Shown here: piece after piece, positions 28,046 through 39,871 of the stretch | Numbering within the stretch: position 1 is the first letter of the stretch | Layout: each line of letters begins with the position of its first letter | DNA from: Rhizoctonia solani | Taxonomy: Eukaryota > Basidiomycota > Agaricomycetes > Cantharellales > Ceratobasidiaceae | NCBI RefSeq assembly: GCF_016906535.1 | Contig: NC_057376.1 | Location: 992,001-1,056,000, forward strand | Reading direction: 5' to 3' | Length of the DNA: 64,000 bases | The notes under the pieces: model-generated | Databases searched by the model: none | What the model saw: the letters and a program-made list of their open reading frames with translations, nothing else | Told to the model about the DNA's origin: nothing | Position numbers and translations under genes: made by a program

Positions 28046-28669
28046 TGTGATGGCCAAGGTTCCGATAATCCAGCTAGCTAAACAAGATGGTGGTAGAACA
28101 GAGAGTGGCAGTGTATCACGTGCCTGCAGAAGCTTTCCTCATCAAGCCACCTTAATTTCCATCGTGTAGCCACCTAATTAACGAGAAGCTTGAGTTTGAG
28201 GCGTGTTTGTCCCAGACCCACGGCATGTCCATTCATTGCGCAGCCCTCTGGAAAGAGTATTCTCCATTGAGACGATTTGTTGTGAGATCATTTTGATTCT
28301 ATCAGATTCACCCTTGATATAGATATTGTATAGGCTACTAGTGCTATTGAACTATGGAAACAGCCGTGGTGGAGGGTATGTATGTGAATACAAATGATTC
28401 TTCCCAGGTGAATCCTTCGTATTTGACACACTCAAGCATCGTGGCTCTCGCAGGGGAATCCATTTGCTAGGCTATATTCATCCAAGTACTCTATTAGCCT
28501 TTCGTCTCAGAGCTACCGTCTTTCCGCAGTGGCCTAATTCCAATAACTGTACTAGTTTCTAGATTGATCTCAAGGATACCTCTTACAAGTCAGTCTCGGC
28601 CCTTCACCTGTATTCATCAAATGCCCGAATGGTATACAAAGATACAAAGTCAATACATGTATGCAATTT
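28046..28669. other. Intergenic region upstream of Slu7
   Basis: About 620 bases between the Slu7 start and the carrier stop, both on the minus strand. It should hold the Slu7 promoter and the carrier 3' UTR. No coding frame or clear motif was seen. Confidence 0.55.
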
Positions 28670-30150
28670 CTAGAATGCTTTCTCGAACAACTTCTTCGAT
28701 GCCTCGACGCCGAGCTAAACTCTATATTAGCAAGATTAATGGTTGTCAAATATAATCTGTACTTACGAAGGTAGCCGCATTGGCCGGGAATGCCTACACA
28801 ATTCAGAAGCGTCCAGTTAGGGAGTCCGATCGCTTAAGATCAATGAATTGTACCCACCCTCGCCATAGCAGGCCCAAAGCCCTTCCACAGCGCCTTAATT
28901 CCATCCTTAGCAATAGTTTTCCGTGTACAATCGATAAATCCAGAGTAGGTCCCGGAAGGAGCCGATTGTAAGCGGGATTTGATGACCTATACAAAAAGCG
29001 TAGATCAGATGGCTGAATTTATCCCTCGTCACACGGTGACCTACATCAGGGGGGATTGCAACACTCCACATTGCGACTCCTGCAAGACCTCCAGCAAGAA
29101 CAACCGCACTAAGGTTCAATTGTGATGGGTCCGATCCCGCGGGTGTGAGCTGTTTCTTTGCAACTTCGTACGCCACAAAGTATCTAGATAGGAAACATCA
29201 GTGTGATTCAAAATAGTCTGTATCAGGTGAAATGTCAAGTAAGTGGGTTGGAACTGGGTGCGATCCGTGTGCCTAGCTCGATCTGGCTCCCGAACAATAT
29301 CCACTAGCACGTTTCTGAGGTTGATCTAAGAAATGAATTACTTACGCTGCACTTCCAGGACCGTCCCGGGCAAGTGTTGCAGCGGTTCCTCTGAAAACAC
29401 TCTTGAGGCCACCTTCCCGATAGAGCTGGCGGACTACATCAGTCGGGCCGCTATACTTAGACTAGACCATGTTTTACAGCGATTAGATTCTTATGAACGC
29501 AACATAGAGGGAGAAACTAAGACCCACCTGCCCGCCCTGGCCCTGAATCTGGAGCAAAACTTTCACACGCTCAGCAGGACCTGCAACGAGCGTAGTGGGA
29601 ATCGCGCTAAAGAAACCAGCAAAGGCGAGTTCGCCAAGAGATAGCGTCTGGGATTTACGATCAGGTGTGGCTGTTTAGAAATGCGCGTTCAGTAGCCGAG
29701 ATCACACGATCCACTCGGGTTTTCACTTGCCTGAATACACAATCTTCTTTCCAAGATCGTAGGCCCAGAACGAGATGGCGAAGATCGGTGTTACACCAGC
29801 AAGCGGAGGACCCATGCCACGGTACATTCTACGTACGTATAGAGTAAGTTTCTAGACCATTTTTGGAACAAAATAGCGTACCCCTTGACTCCATCTCGTG
29901 CAAGCGTCTTCTTTACTACGTCGAGAGCACCAGTATATGCTCCCTCGGGTGCAGTTTGCAACCGTGTCTTGGTGAGATCAAAGGGGTGGCCTATAGCGCT
30001 TCGTCAGATAAAATTTTATTTGTTTGCGGGTGCCTGCATACCGACTAGCACGGCCGAGATGCCGCCCACGCCCCCCGACAAAAAGGAAACAATGTGGGAC
30101 GACGTCTGGGGAGCACGGGTCGTCTCGATGTCGGAGGCGGCGTCAGACAT
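28670..30150 (-). CDS. Mitochondrial carnitine/acylcarnitine carrier
   Basis: A six-helix SLC25 carrier of the inner mitochondrial membrane, expected to exchange acylcarnitine for carnitine and feed beta-oxidation. Three carrier repeats each show the P-X-[DE]-X2-[KR] signature: GHPFDLTKTRLQ, AGPAERVKVLLQ (with Glu in the acidic position) and AIPPDVIKSRLQ. The C-terminal GFGPAMARAFPANAATFLGV and EASKKLFEKAF are typical of the CRC1/SLC25A20 group. The start at 30,150 gives MSDAASDIETTRAP before the first helix (FLSGGVGGISAVLVG). About seven short introns interrupt it. The stop TAG is at 28,670-28,672. Its upstream region is shared with mrps16 on the other strand (about 200 bases), so the two mitochondrial genes could be co-regulated. 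Confidence 0.9.
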
Positions 30151-30351
30151 GATGTTCTATGTGTACAGGGGGAAGTGAAGTAGCTCAAACCAGCTTTCTC
30201 GCGCTATTATACTCTTCCCGGGATAATGCGGAATGTCAACTGAAAGCTCAGATGACAGAGCGTGAATCCGGCACTCACCGGTTATTCTTTCGGCAGATTG
30301 TGTGAGAACGTGCACGTGCAACTTTATTCAATTTGAACTGATCTTTTCTTC
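30151..30351. promoter_or_regulatory. Bidirectional promoter, carnitine carrier and mrps16
   Basis: Only 201 bases separate the two start codons of these divergent mitochondrial-protein genes. The region holds CACGTGC-like sequence (GTGCACGTGCAAC near 30,310) that resembles an E-box. The shared-promoter role is inferred from spacing. Confidence 0.5.
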
Positions 30352-30788
30352 ATGTCTGTCGTCCGTCTCAGGCTTGCATGTCATGGTCAACGCAACAGAC
30401 CATTTTACCATATTGTTGCGATAAATGTCCGAAAGGCGAGAGATGCAAAACCTATCGAGAAGCTTGGAGAGTATGATCCCATACCTAAACCTTTGCCGGA
30501 AAACCCAAGTGTGACAGAAAAGCGTATCACCTGGGATGCAGATAGGATACAGTATTGGCTCGGAGTAGGAGCTCAGCCGAGTCTAACAGTCGCTCGACTA
30601 TTAGAGATGGTATGAAAAATGTTACTGTAGTTAATCATAATACAGAACTAATGCTATGAAATATGTAGGCGAATCTCATACCAGAGGGAAAGCTGTTCAA
30701 AGGGACATCAAAATTTCGCGAGGTGCATCTGGCCAGAGCAATCAAAGCTTCATCTGGGTCAACTTCTTCGCACTTGCCTGTATCATAA
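30352..30788 (+). CDS. mrps16: Mitochondrial small-subunit ribosomal protein bS16m
   Basis: A bS16-family protein of the mitochondrial 37S ribosomal subunit. The first exon (ATG at 30,352) encodes VVRLRLACHGQRNRPFYHIV, KARDAKPIEKLGEYDP and IQYWLGVGAQPSLTVARLLE, the diagnostic bS16 core. One intron (about 30,613-30,668) joins exon two, ANLIPEGKLFKGTSKF and a short tail ending LPVS with TAA at 30,786-30,788. The product is about 125 residues, slightly longer than bacterial S16, as expected for a mitochondrial version. The N-terminus has no long presequence; bS16m proteins often keep a bacterial-like start. Confidence 0.93.
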
Positions 30789-31809
30789 CATGTTATATAG
30801 GTATGTCAAATTCACAAGCAAGTCAATCTTAATCAATCTAAGTTAGCATACAGAGTTCTTTAGGCTGGGCCAATTGCGGCGGTCTAATATTGTAATCACA
30901 TCCTTCTCAGTTTGAACCTCCCCTCCCCCAATAAGTGAACAAGAAAATACCATATTACCAGGATTGGCACCAGCGAATAAAAGAGCAACCTGTTTATTAT
31001 TACTGTGAAAATTTAAATCGGGATGGTTCAGGGCGTTTGGGGTATACATGGAATATCAGCGCATATGGGGGCGAGTCATTTGTGGGTAATATTAGGAGTG
31101 TTGGTTGACAAACGCATGTTCGATACTGCATAAATGCCGGCGTCGTTGGTTTTTGGGCCCGCGTTAGCTCGAGATACAGTCACAGACATGGTAACTTCAC
31201 CATGTATCGATATCGAGTAGAATAGGTGTACGTAATGAAAAGATCCTCGGCTTCAGGAGTAAGGTGTAAAAGAACCCCAGAGTTTTTTTCACAGGCATAT
31301 GACGTGGAACTATTTAATGCGAAAGCGCACGCAATAGGTGCATGTCATCTACCAATTTGTCTACAAATTCCTAGGAACATTCATAGCTACAGCCAAAAAC
31401 ACTTCCCGTTGAGACTTATTAATTATAAAGATATATAATTGGATAAATAAACTGGATACAGTAATAAACACAGTAAATGTACTTGATTTAGCAGACACAT
31501 TGCTTCGATCTTTGGCGGCTTGGCGGCTTAGTGATCGTGTAGTTAAAATTCAATGATCGAATATGCATATGCGTGGGCTCGGCAACTGGGGGGGGTGAGT
31601 TGCCCCGGTTGGCGCTTAACTTCGGGGCGCGGGGAACAAGCGGGGAACCAAACTCATGTATCTGGGTGAATGAGCCAATCTCATTGCCCCTCTTAGCCGG
31701 CTGGCGTTGGCATGTGATTCAATAATCACGTGAACCGGTCGACAGCTACTTATGCCGGGTCGAGCGCACGCTGAATCTGTACTACTCTCCACCACACCAC
31801 CTATCTCTC
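30789..31809. other. Intergenic region upstream of fumarate reductase
   Basis: About 1 kb with no recognised gene; short frames on both strands look random. The last 200 bases before the ATG at 31,810 include ATCACGTG (near 31,722) and a CT-rich leader (CTCTCCACCACACCAC), consistent with a core promoter and 5' UTR. Confidence 0.5.
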
Positions 31810-33963
31810 ATGTCGAACCAGGTCATTGTCGTTGGCGGCGGTCTCGCCGGCCTCTCTGCGGCCCATACTCTTCTCGAGCGAGGCGCCAGCGTTCTGCTAC
31901 TTGACAAGCAGGGGTAAGTAGCTATAGCCCTCGTGCCACTACGTTTACTTATCGCATTCATCTTACAGTTTCATGGGTGGTAACTCCACCAAGGCCACCT
32001 CTGGTATTAACGGAGCTGGTACCACTACCCAGCAGGAGCAAGGTGTCCCCGATTCTGCCAAAATCTTCTTCGAGGACACCAAGCGATCAGTATGTTATCA
32101 AATGACCGGCATAATTCACGTCATTTACAGTTTGGCTCTAGGCACGCGACCTTGCACGAGACGACCTCATTCACGTTCTCACCCACCGCTCTGGCGATGC
32201 TGTCAACTGGCTCATGGACAGATTCGGTCTCGATCTTTCCAAGGTCTCCCGCCTCGGTGGCCACTCCCAGCCTCGCACCCACCGTGGCGGTGCTCAGTTC
32301 CCGGGAATGGTCATTACTTACGCCCAGCTCGAACGCCTTGAAGATCTCGCTGTCTCCACTCCTGACCGTGTCAAGATCCTCAAGAAGGCCAAGGTGACCA
32401 GCTTATTGAAGGAGGGTGATGCAGTCATTGGCGTGGCGTACGAAAAGGACGGAAAGACTGAGAAGGCCTACGGCCCGGTTATCTTGGCCACCGGTGGTTA
32501 TGCCGCTGACTTCACTGAGGACTCGTATGTAACCACTTCTTCACTATCAGTAATTCGCGCTTAACCGGGTTTTTATTATCTACATAGCCTTCTCAAGAAG
32601 CACCGTCCGGAACTCTGGGATCTTCCCACTACCAACGGTGACCACTGCACTGGTGATGGTCAAAAGATCGCCATGGCTATTGGAGCCAAGGCAATTGACC
32701 TTGAGAAGGTGCAAGTTCACCCTACTGGCCTTGTTGACCCGAAGGATCCGGAAGCCAAGGTCAAATTCTTGGCCGCTGAGGCACTCCGTGGTGTCGGTGG
32801 ATTATTATTGGATAACGAGGGTCAACGTTTCGCTGATGAGCTCGGCCATCGTGACTACGTCACAGGGCGTATGTGGGACAACGGCAAGGTAGGTATTTAT
32901 AGGGCGTTATGTCAATCAGATATTGAATAGTTGTCAGTTCCCCATTCGTTTGATCCTCAACGGCCAAGCCTCAAAAGAGATCGAGTGGCACTGCAAACAC
33001 TATGTTGGCCGTGGCCTCATGAAGCGTGTTGAATCTGGTGAAGCATTGGCAAAGGAGATGGGTCTCAAGCCCGAGGTCATCAAAGCCACTTTTGACAAGT
33101 ACAATGCTGGTGCTAAGGCAAAGAAGGATCCATTTGGCAAGAAGTTCTTCCACGGTGGCGAGTTCAAGATGGACGACTTTTTCCACGTTGCACACATGAC
33201 CCCCGTCTTGCACTACACTATGGGTAAGAACTTGTACTTTAATAGTTATGCAACTATATACTCACGAAAGTCTGTAGGTGGGCTTAATATTGATCCCGAG
33301 TCCCGAGTACTATCGACGTCCGGCGCACCCATTCCTGGTCTTTTCGCTGCCGGAGAAGTTGCTGGTGGTGTCCACGGTGCCAACCGTCTTGGTGGCTCGT
33401 CGCTCTTGGGATGCGTTGTCTTTGGTCGTGTGTCTGGTGACACTGCCGCTGCCTATCTCCTCAACTCGTCCGGTAACAGCGCTGCTAGCCGTCTCGGTGC
33501 GGTCAAGGGCCATCTATTGCAGACTTCTGTTAGCGTCGATGAAAGTTCCAACAAACTCACTCTCGAGGTTTCCTGGGGCGGGCAACAACAGGGATCTGTC
33601 TCTGTGGCGAGCAGCTCCAAGGCTAATGGGCAAAAGGAGTCTGACGTCCCACCTTCTGCCGATACTGGCAAGGCCAAAGAGCAGAAGGAAGAGAAAGCAA
33701 AGGAAGCTGCCGCCCCCGAGAAGAAGGCTGGCAGCTATACTGTTGAGGAGGTTGCTAAGCACAACAAGAAGGATGACTGCTGGGTTATCATCGACGGACA
33801 GGTGCTCGACGTCACCAACTTCCTTCCTGATCATCCCGGAGGAGAGAAGGCCATCTTGTTATATGCTGGTCGTGATGCGACCGAAGAGTTCAACATGCTT
33901 CACGATCCCAAGGTCATCCCCAGGTATGCGCCTGAGTCGGTGATTGGCACTCTCAAGAAGTAA
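31810..33963 (+). CDS. Soluble FAD fumarate reductase fused to cytochrome b5 domain
   Basis: An Osm1/Frd1-like flavoprotein predicted to reduce fumarate to succinate and re-oxidise reduced cofactors. The N-terminus carries an FAD dinucleotide fold (VIVVGGGLAGLSAAHTLLER), then MGGNSTKATSGINGAGT, ILATGGYAADF, HPTGLVDPKDPEAKVKFLAA, ALRGVGGLLLDNEGQRFADE, AHMTPVLHYTMGGL and HGANRLGGSSLLGCVVFGR, the fumarate reductase/SdhA active-site series. After a Lys/Glu/Ala-rich linker, the last 80 residues form a cytochrome b5 domain: YTVEEVAKHNKKDDCWVIID and FLPDHPGGEKAILLYAGRDA, with the heme-ligand HPGG. Five introns; the fourth or fifth (33,224-33,277) is 54 nt and free of stops. No mitochondrial presequence is evident, so the form is probably cytosolic. 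Stop at 33,961-33,963. Confidence 0.92.
33224..33277 (+). other. In-frame, stop-free 54-nt intron
   Basis: GTAAGA...GTAG lies between MG and GL of the conserved LHYTMGGLNI motif. Its length is a multiple of three and it has no stop, so retention would insert 18 residues at the active site. The conserved motif shows it must normally be removed. Confidence 0.8.
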
Positions 33964-34592
33964 AAGGGAGATAGTGGATATTGTACTTTTTTCTTCTCAC
34001 ATTTGTATACGTAACTTGGATTTAGCAATATCGTATTTGGTTATGTCATGAAAATTCTATGGAGCCTGCGCATGTTTTTGTTTTATTCGGAGAGCTTATA
34101 ACACATCAAGGGAGAATTGGCTATATGCGGTACTCGTTCTGTAGATGAGCACAGGTGTTATAGAAGTCTGGAGAGACCCCCTTAGCCCGTTGTGGCATCT
34201 GCCTTGGGGAGACTGGTAAGAGGCCGATAATCATTATTGCGATTTTCGATATCGTGTTGTTAAAGCTTTGCTTCTGGCATTTGACTTCAATGATATACAC
34301 ATGATCCCAGGAAATTCGACTGCTTGGAATGGCTAGTGAGAAATATAGACCCGATGCTTAAACGCCACGTTGGCAAACCAAGCATAATCTGGCCCCACAA
34401 AAGGGGCCGAGTATACCCGTCCTTATGAGCGATAGTCGTAGTAGATCTATCACTATCTGCTCCTGGTTATACGGTCGTTATTTTTCTCGGAAGTGATAGA
34501 TATGGGGGAGCACTCGGTTATAGAGGCCAGAAACCATTTCAATCATTCATAGTAGACATACGAACAACACGGCATATATATATCTGTATTTG
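33964..34592. other. Convergent intergenic region
   Basis: About 630 AT-rich bases between the stop codons of fumarate reductase and malic enzyme. It contains no recognised gene and is likely the two 3' UTRs. Confidence 0.55.
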
Positions 34593-37146
34593 TTAAATTT
34601 CGCCTTTGGGGTCATATTTGTAGGTCCCATAAACAGGCTCCCACTGAATAGCCTTGACTTTCTCCCGAACTTCGGATTTCTTCCATTTGACTCCTGCAGA
34701 GCCTTCATCGATGGCCTGCTCAGCCACGGCTACGGCCACCTCAAAGTTTGCGCGCCGTGCGTCTGGGGCACAGTTAACATATCATCTCGAAGATCACAAC
34801 TCTAAAAGATTTACCCTGAAAATCTGGAAGCAGAGCTTGGTCTGGGTCTTTGAGGGCGGGCGCAAGGGACGCCAATGCCTGAGTACCAGCCAATAACATC
34901 GTGTCGCTCATGGAGCGAGATTTGCTAACAATGGCACCGAGCCCCAGACCTGGGTAGATCAGAGCATTATTGCATTCCGCAATACTCAAAGAGATATATG
35001 AGCCAGAATCAGATGGAAGTTTGTACACTCACATGTACTCCTTTCCATTCGGGTTCTTAGTGGGAGGGAAAGGAGACCCAGTGGCCAACAATGCGCGCCC
35101 TTCCGTCCAATCATTCGCATCCTTTGGGTCAACCTCCACAAGGCGGCTGGGGTTGGACAGTGGGAAGATGATGGGGCGATCAACGTGTTTCCCCATCTCA
35201 CGGACAACTTCCTCTGTAAACGCACCAGCTTTTGTGGAGCACCCTATTGTTTCAACTCAGAATTACACATAGTTCACTTTATTTCAGAATAACGTACCTA
35301 TCAGAACCGTTGGCTTGACCTTCTTAATAACGTCCAACAGTTCTACCTTGGATTTGGTATCGAATTCTTCCCATTCTTCATCACTTCGGACAAAATCTTC
35401 TAATCCGTGTCTAATACCACCCTGGACGCTAGCCTTGATAAGCCCTTCTTTGTCAATTAAGTAGAACTTCTTATTGGCTTCGTCCAGAGGGATTTTATCA
35501 ATGGTCACCATTGCGTCACGAATTTGACGTGATATTCCAAGTCCTGCAGTTCCAGCACCAAAAACAACAATCTTCTGGTCGGACAGCTTGCTTTTTGTCA
35601 CCCCAACTGCTGCCATCAAACAGGCTAAAGTAACCGCGCCAGTCCCTTGCCTAAAGCCAGTCACTACAGCCTCATGTTTATCAAACACAGTCACTTACAC
35701 ATCATCGTTGAAAACTGCATGTTTGGCCTGATATTTCTCAAGGAGGCGTTGCGCATTGGTAACCCCTTGATTTGATTAGGTTTAGATACGCAGATAACAG
35801 CGGAGAAGCATACCAAAGTCTTCGAAGTGAAGCAAACAATGGGGATTGTGCTTGCGGACCAGTTGGACGAATCTCTCAAAAGCTCAATACAGCCTATCAA
35901 TATTGCAAGCGCACCGGGGAACTCACTTTTCAACAAAACGATCATAATCTTCTCCTCGTACACGCTTATGCTGCCAGCCCTGTGTGATGAAAGAGTTCAG
36001 GCCGAGGCACGCAGACGTTCAGTCCAAGAGGCACGCACGACATAGAGTTCGTCATCAAGCAGATTCTGATTATCTGTTCCCACATCCAAAGTTACGCTCA
36101 GAGCCTTAGATGGATCGATGCCTCCAATTAGCCTGTATATGCAGAGCTCAATATCAATATATTATGCATTTGCCCATTCAGACTTACGAATAAACAGTGG
36201 CCTTGGCGGTTGAAATCTGATGAGACTCATCAGTAGGTGGATGCGCTTTACTAACCGAGATTTTATCTTACACCGATGCCCTAGGTGTCACAGTGGGATT
36301 GATTAAGAGGCTAGTATAAGTGTCTCTTAAAATAAGCACTGACTCCAACCCCTTGGTCTATTGTAACCGGTAAGTTATTTACTATCCATCAATAGAATTT
36401 GGGGTCTATTCCATACCTCCAATACCCAGGATTGCCTCTGCGTCAGAAACGACGATCAAATCAATTTGTCGGTGTTGGGTCTGGTCCAAATAGGCCCGTT
36501 CCATGTCGGCTTCTTCAGAATATCTATTACAGAAAGGTTATAACATTAATTCAGTTACAAGTTAACGATACCGAGACGGTCTTACGTTAAAAATAAGCCT
36601 TCACTTCTACGGAAAAGGTGGGAATAATTTGCGATAGCCTCTGCCTAGATAAGGTTGGCCATTAATGCTACGATGAGATGAGACTATCCGACCAACCTCC
36701 GTCGGTGTGTAAATGATGGGCATCATTTCTTTGAGATGCCTAGCTAAAAGCGAATAATATAACACCCAATTTTGTTGCTTGAGACTTTGGAGGAATGAGT
36801 TTTTGAGAACTGCACTCTCTCTGCTTGTAAACTGTGACATGTGTTGTATATAGTATAGCTACTGCACTGGATGCGAATATAAACTCACTTGTTGATATGC
36901 GCGTTGACATTGTTTATCCAGAGTTTGCACGCTACTCGGTAAGCGTCCATTCAAACCAAACACTTTTCGTTCTTCAGCCGTAAACGCGAGGCCTTTGTTC
37001 CATTTGGGATTGTTCAACAGAGCTTCGCCTTGGAGACCGACATGAAACACGGTGTTGGCTTTCTCTGGATGAACCAGATGCCAATGCTCGATAGGGTGTT
37101 GGAAATCCCCCAGAAGTTTATTGAATTTATCAAGTATCTTATCCAT
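34593..37146 (-). CDS. Malic enzyme (NAD(P)-dependent)
   Basis: Oxidative decarboxylation of malate to pyruvate, yielding NAD(P)H. Seen in order: [18 protein letters not shown] and [14 protein letters not shown] at the N-terminus, [53 protein letters not shown] (restored by an intron near 35,970-36,030), [18 protein letters not shown], the nucleotide-binding [42 protein letters not shown] and [14 protein letters not shown]. The C-terminus is YKYDPKGEI with TAA at 34,593-34,595. About ten short introns, several with very small exons between 35,700 and 36,840. The ATG at 37,146 gives no obvious mitochondrial presequence, which suggests a cytosolic enzyme, though an upstream exon cannot be excluded. 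Coenzyme preference cannot be told from sequence here. Confidence 0.92.
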
Positions 37147-37464
37147 GAAGAGTGAGTTGAAAGCGGTGGACTAGCGAGGGGTCAAACGCGGGAATGAGTT
37201 GCAAGTTGATGTACACTGATCTGTTATCTATGGGTAATTCTCGTGACATCACTAGTATCAACCTGATCTGACCCGATTCAGAAGACTATTTTTGCTTATC
37301 GACTTGCCGAGACAAATATATGCGTGCCTTGTGGGGACACATAATAAATTTGGGCACAAGATAAGCGTGGGTTTGAATAGTATCTAAGATGATTATTTAC
37401 TTCAAACTCAATAAGGCCGGTTGTGCATTCGGGGGCGTGTGTACTGAGAATCATCCACAACTGG
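37147..37464. other. Intergenic region upstream of malic enzyme
   Basis: About 320 bases between the malic enzyme start and the stop of the next minus-strand gene. It presumably contains the malic enzyme promoter. No motif stands out. Confidence 0.5.
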
Positions 37465-39593
37465 TCAACCACGCCTTCGTATAATTGTGCCCGGAGGCCG
37501 AGGAGCACGCCCTAGAGGGGTTCGCCGCACATGAGCACGCCCATCTTGTATTTGCGGGGGCGCCTGTGTTGTGTGTGGATGCATTTGTGGAGGCTGACTC
37601 GAACGAACAATAGTAGCATGCTGTAAAGCCTGATCCTGATTGGGAGGCTGGGCAAGCGGTTTGTTGGACGCCTTGATATATGCCCATCGGCGGGCCATTT
37701 CATTCGCACCAACCTTTCGTTTTTTTGTGCAGGAAAGACCAGGTCGCCCCAGTTCGCTTTGAGAATGATTAGGCTTATGAGCTCTCGTCATGGCTTGTAA
37801 TGTTTCGGTGGCCCATTCCTGAGGCTTTCTTAATAGCATGAGTGGCCAATCTTGATTGCTGATGCATTCGATTTCAAACCTCCTTTCCGCCTCCCGCTCT
37901 TCATCTGAATCGTAGCTCTCAGACGAGGCAGATGAATATCTTCTACGCCGCTTTCGCATTTTAGGGGGAGCCAGTCCAGCTTGCGCTCTAGGATCATAAA
38001 AATGGGGAACATTGTTCACAGATTCTACAGCTTCTTTAGCAATAACTTCTGCCGCAAGTTGGTCTAGGTCGTTGCGTGGAGGTCGACTTTCGTTGGCGTG
38101 GCTGCTGTCGGCATTGGAAGGGGTTGCTTCAGTGTCCTCGGGGTCTATCAATGTGGAGTCCATTCTCAGTGGGGTCGGTAGTTCATTGTCGCCGAATAAA
38201 GAAGAAGTAGGTTCAATAGGAGAGGAGGGGTTAAACTCTTCTTGAGATAAATCCGGATGCTCTGATCCACTGGAGCTGGAAATCCTTGAATTTGAGCCCA
38301 GATCTGAACCTGAATCGGTACGTGTACCATAGTCGTCAAAATCAAGCCCTTCCTACAAGCGTTCGTTGGAGCTTTTGGTTATCACCAATCCAGTAGCACA
38401 CTAGAGCGCTCACCTCGACAAACTCTTCCTCGTCAGAAAATTCATATGAATACCAAGGTAGATGATCATTTGGACGAGCGGGTTTCCAATAAGCCCTTCG
38501 ATGCAACCCTTGGCTACTCGGATATTGTCGGTCAACATGAATAATCCATGGTTTCTTTGGTTTATCGTCCAATGCAGGATCCTCGGCCCAGCGTGAAGAT
38601 GCTGCACTTTCAAGATTATGTATTAGGATAGGAATTCTAGACTGAGGTTGGGGCCAAAAGAAATCCAAGTGATCCCGAGAAGGAAGGATTGATGTAGAAT
38701 CCCAATTCAAAGTAGCATGTATCCCTTTTAATGGAGACACGGAGGTTTCTCTGAGGTCTAAGTAAGTCAGGATGTATACATAATGGATATCGTTGACCAA
38801 TCCACCTACCGAGTAAACATAACATAGGGAAATATTTAAGCGAATTAAGAGCTCGATTTGTTACTTTTATGCAACCTCGTAAGCTCCAACTTCTCAGACG
38901 TAACGGGCCAGGATCCCGAAACAATAGAGTGGACCTGAAATTCTTGACGCCTTGGTCGGTCAGATGAGTGTTAGATGTGTCAAGCGTGCATAAAGATGTT
39001 AACAATTTGAGCCGGCTAATGTTACTATCATCAAGATCATCACATTTTGATAGGTCTAGGACGACAACAATGGAAAAATTTGGCGTTGACGATACGGCTG
39101 AAAGCACGGGAAGATATGGATCGTTCAAAGCTAGACGGTAGCTAGAATAGCGTTCAGGGAGCCCATTGTAATGTCGAACCAAGAAAGCCCATGTTGTAGG
39201 ATCCAGTAAAGATACGTCTTCCTTAGCCCATGGCGCAATAATATCTCCAAAGTTTACTCGCTCTTCTCCTTCAGACGTGGAAGTCGAAACCCAAGAACTG
39301 AAAGTCTGGTCACCTGTATCTATCCCAAAGCACCAGGGGCGCAGGGTACGAACCGCATAATAACCTAACGGTGCGACATAAAGAAGCTTTTGTCTGAAAA
39401 GTTTCTGCTGAGTGTGAAACATCGATGAGGGGTCGTAAGCTGGCGGACCACCCAAGCTCGGGGACTTGATATCGATCGCATTGGGAGGAATAAGCTCTAT
39501 CCGACGCGATGGTAAAGACGGTTTCGTATTCCATTTGGAAGAAAGGGACTCAGAGGAATAATAATCAAGATAAATGTCGTCTGATGCAGCCAT
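37465..39593 (-). CDS. Leucine-rich-repeat-like protein, function unknown
   Basis: The start at 39,593 gives MAASDDIYLDYYSSES. A middle region has LRR-type segments: IVVVLDLSKCDDLDDSNISR, LLTSLCTLDTSNTHLTDQGV, SWSLRGCIKVTNRALNSL and, after an intron, DLRETSVSPLKGI. The DLSKC and LRGCIKVTNRAL forms resemble cysteine-containing LRRs of AMN1/F-box proteins, but no F-box is visible. A conserved-looking block (WIIHVDRQYPSSQGLHRRAY; WYSYEFSDEEEFVE) follows. The C-terminal 250 residues are acidic then basic: RKRRRRYSSASSESYDSDEE may be a nuclear localisation signal, and a Pro/Gln-rich arginine tail ends TIIRRRG. Two introns (about 38,345-38,410 and 38,755-38,815). This is likely a nuclear protein of unknown role; all exons are in frame. 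Confidence 0.7.
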
Positions 39594-39871
39594 GAACGTC
39601 GGGTGTCACTGGGCGCGGACATCACGTGAGCGTGTCGAGATCGGAGCAAATAAAGCAAGAGCCAGTGCTCTGAATCTGTATTACCTGTCTCGTAGCTATT
39701 ATTGGCAAGATTTACCATTAAAGCTTTCCTCTCAAATTTGGATTTATACTTTGAACTTCTGTAACCGAATGCATCTATGTCAGATGATGGGCCTCATCGC
39801 GGCAACTGAGGTGGGCAAATAAAGTCCATCGTTGTGTTGTACAGAATTAAATTACGAACACGAGGTTACAG

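Noticed and set aside
33278..33943. 221-codon plus-strand frame in fumarate reductase
   Set aside because: It overlaps the real frame, which carries the fumarate reductase and HPGG heme motifs; this one is Arg/Ser/Leu-rich noise.
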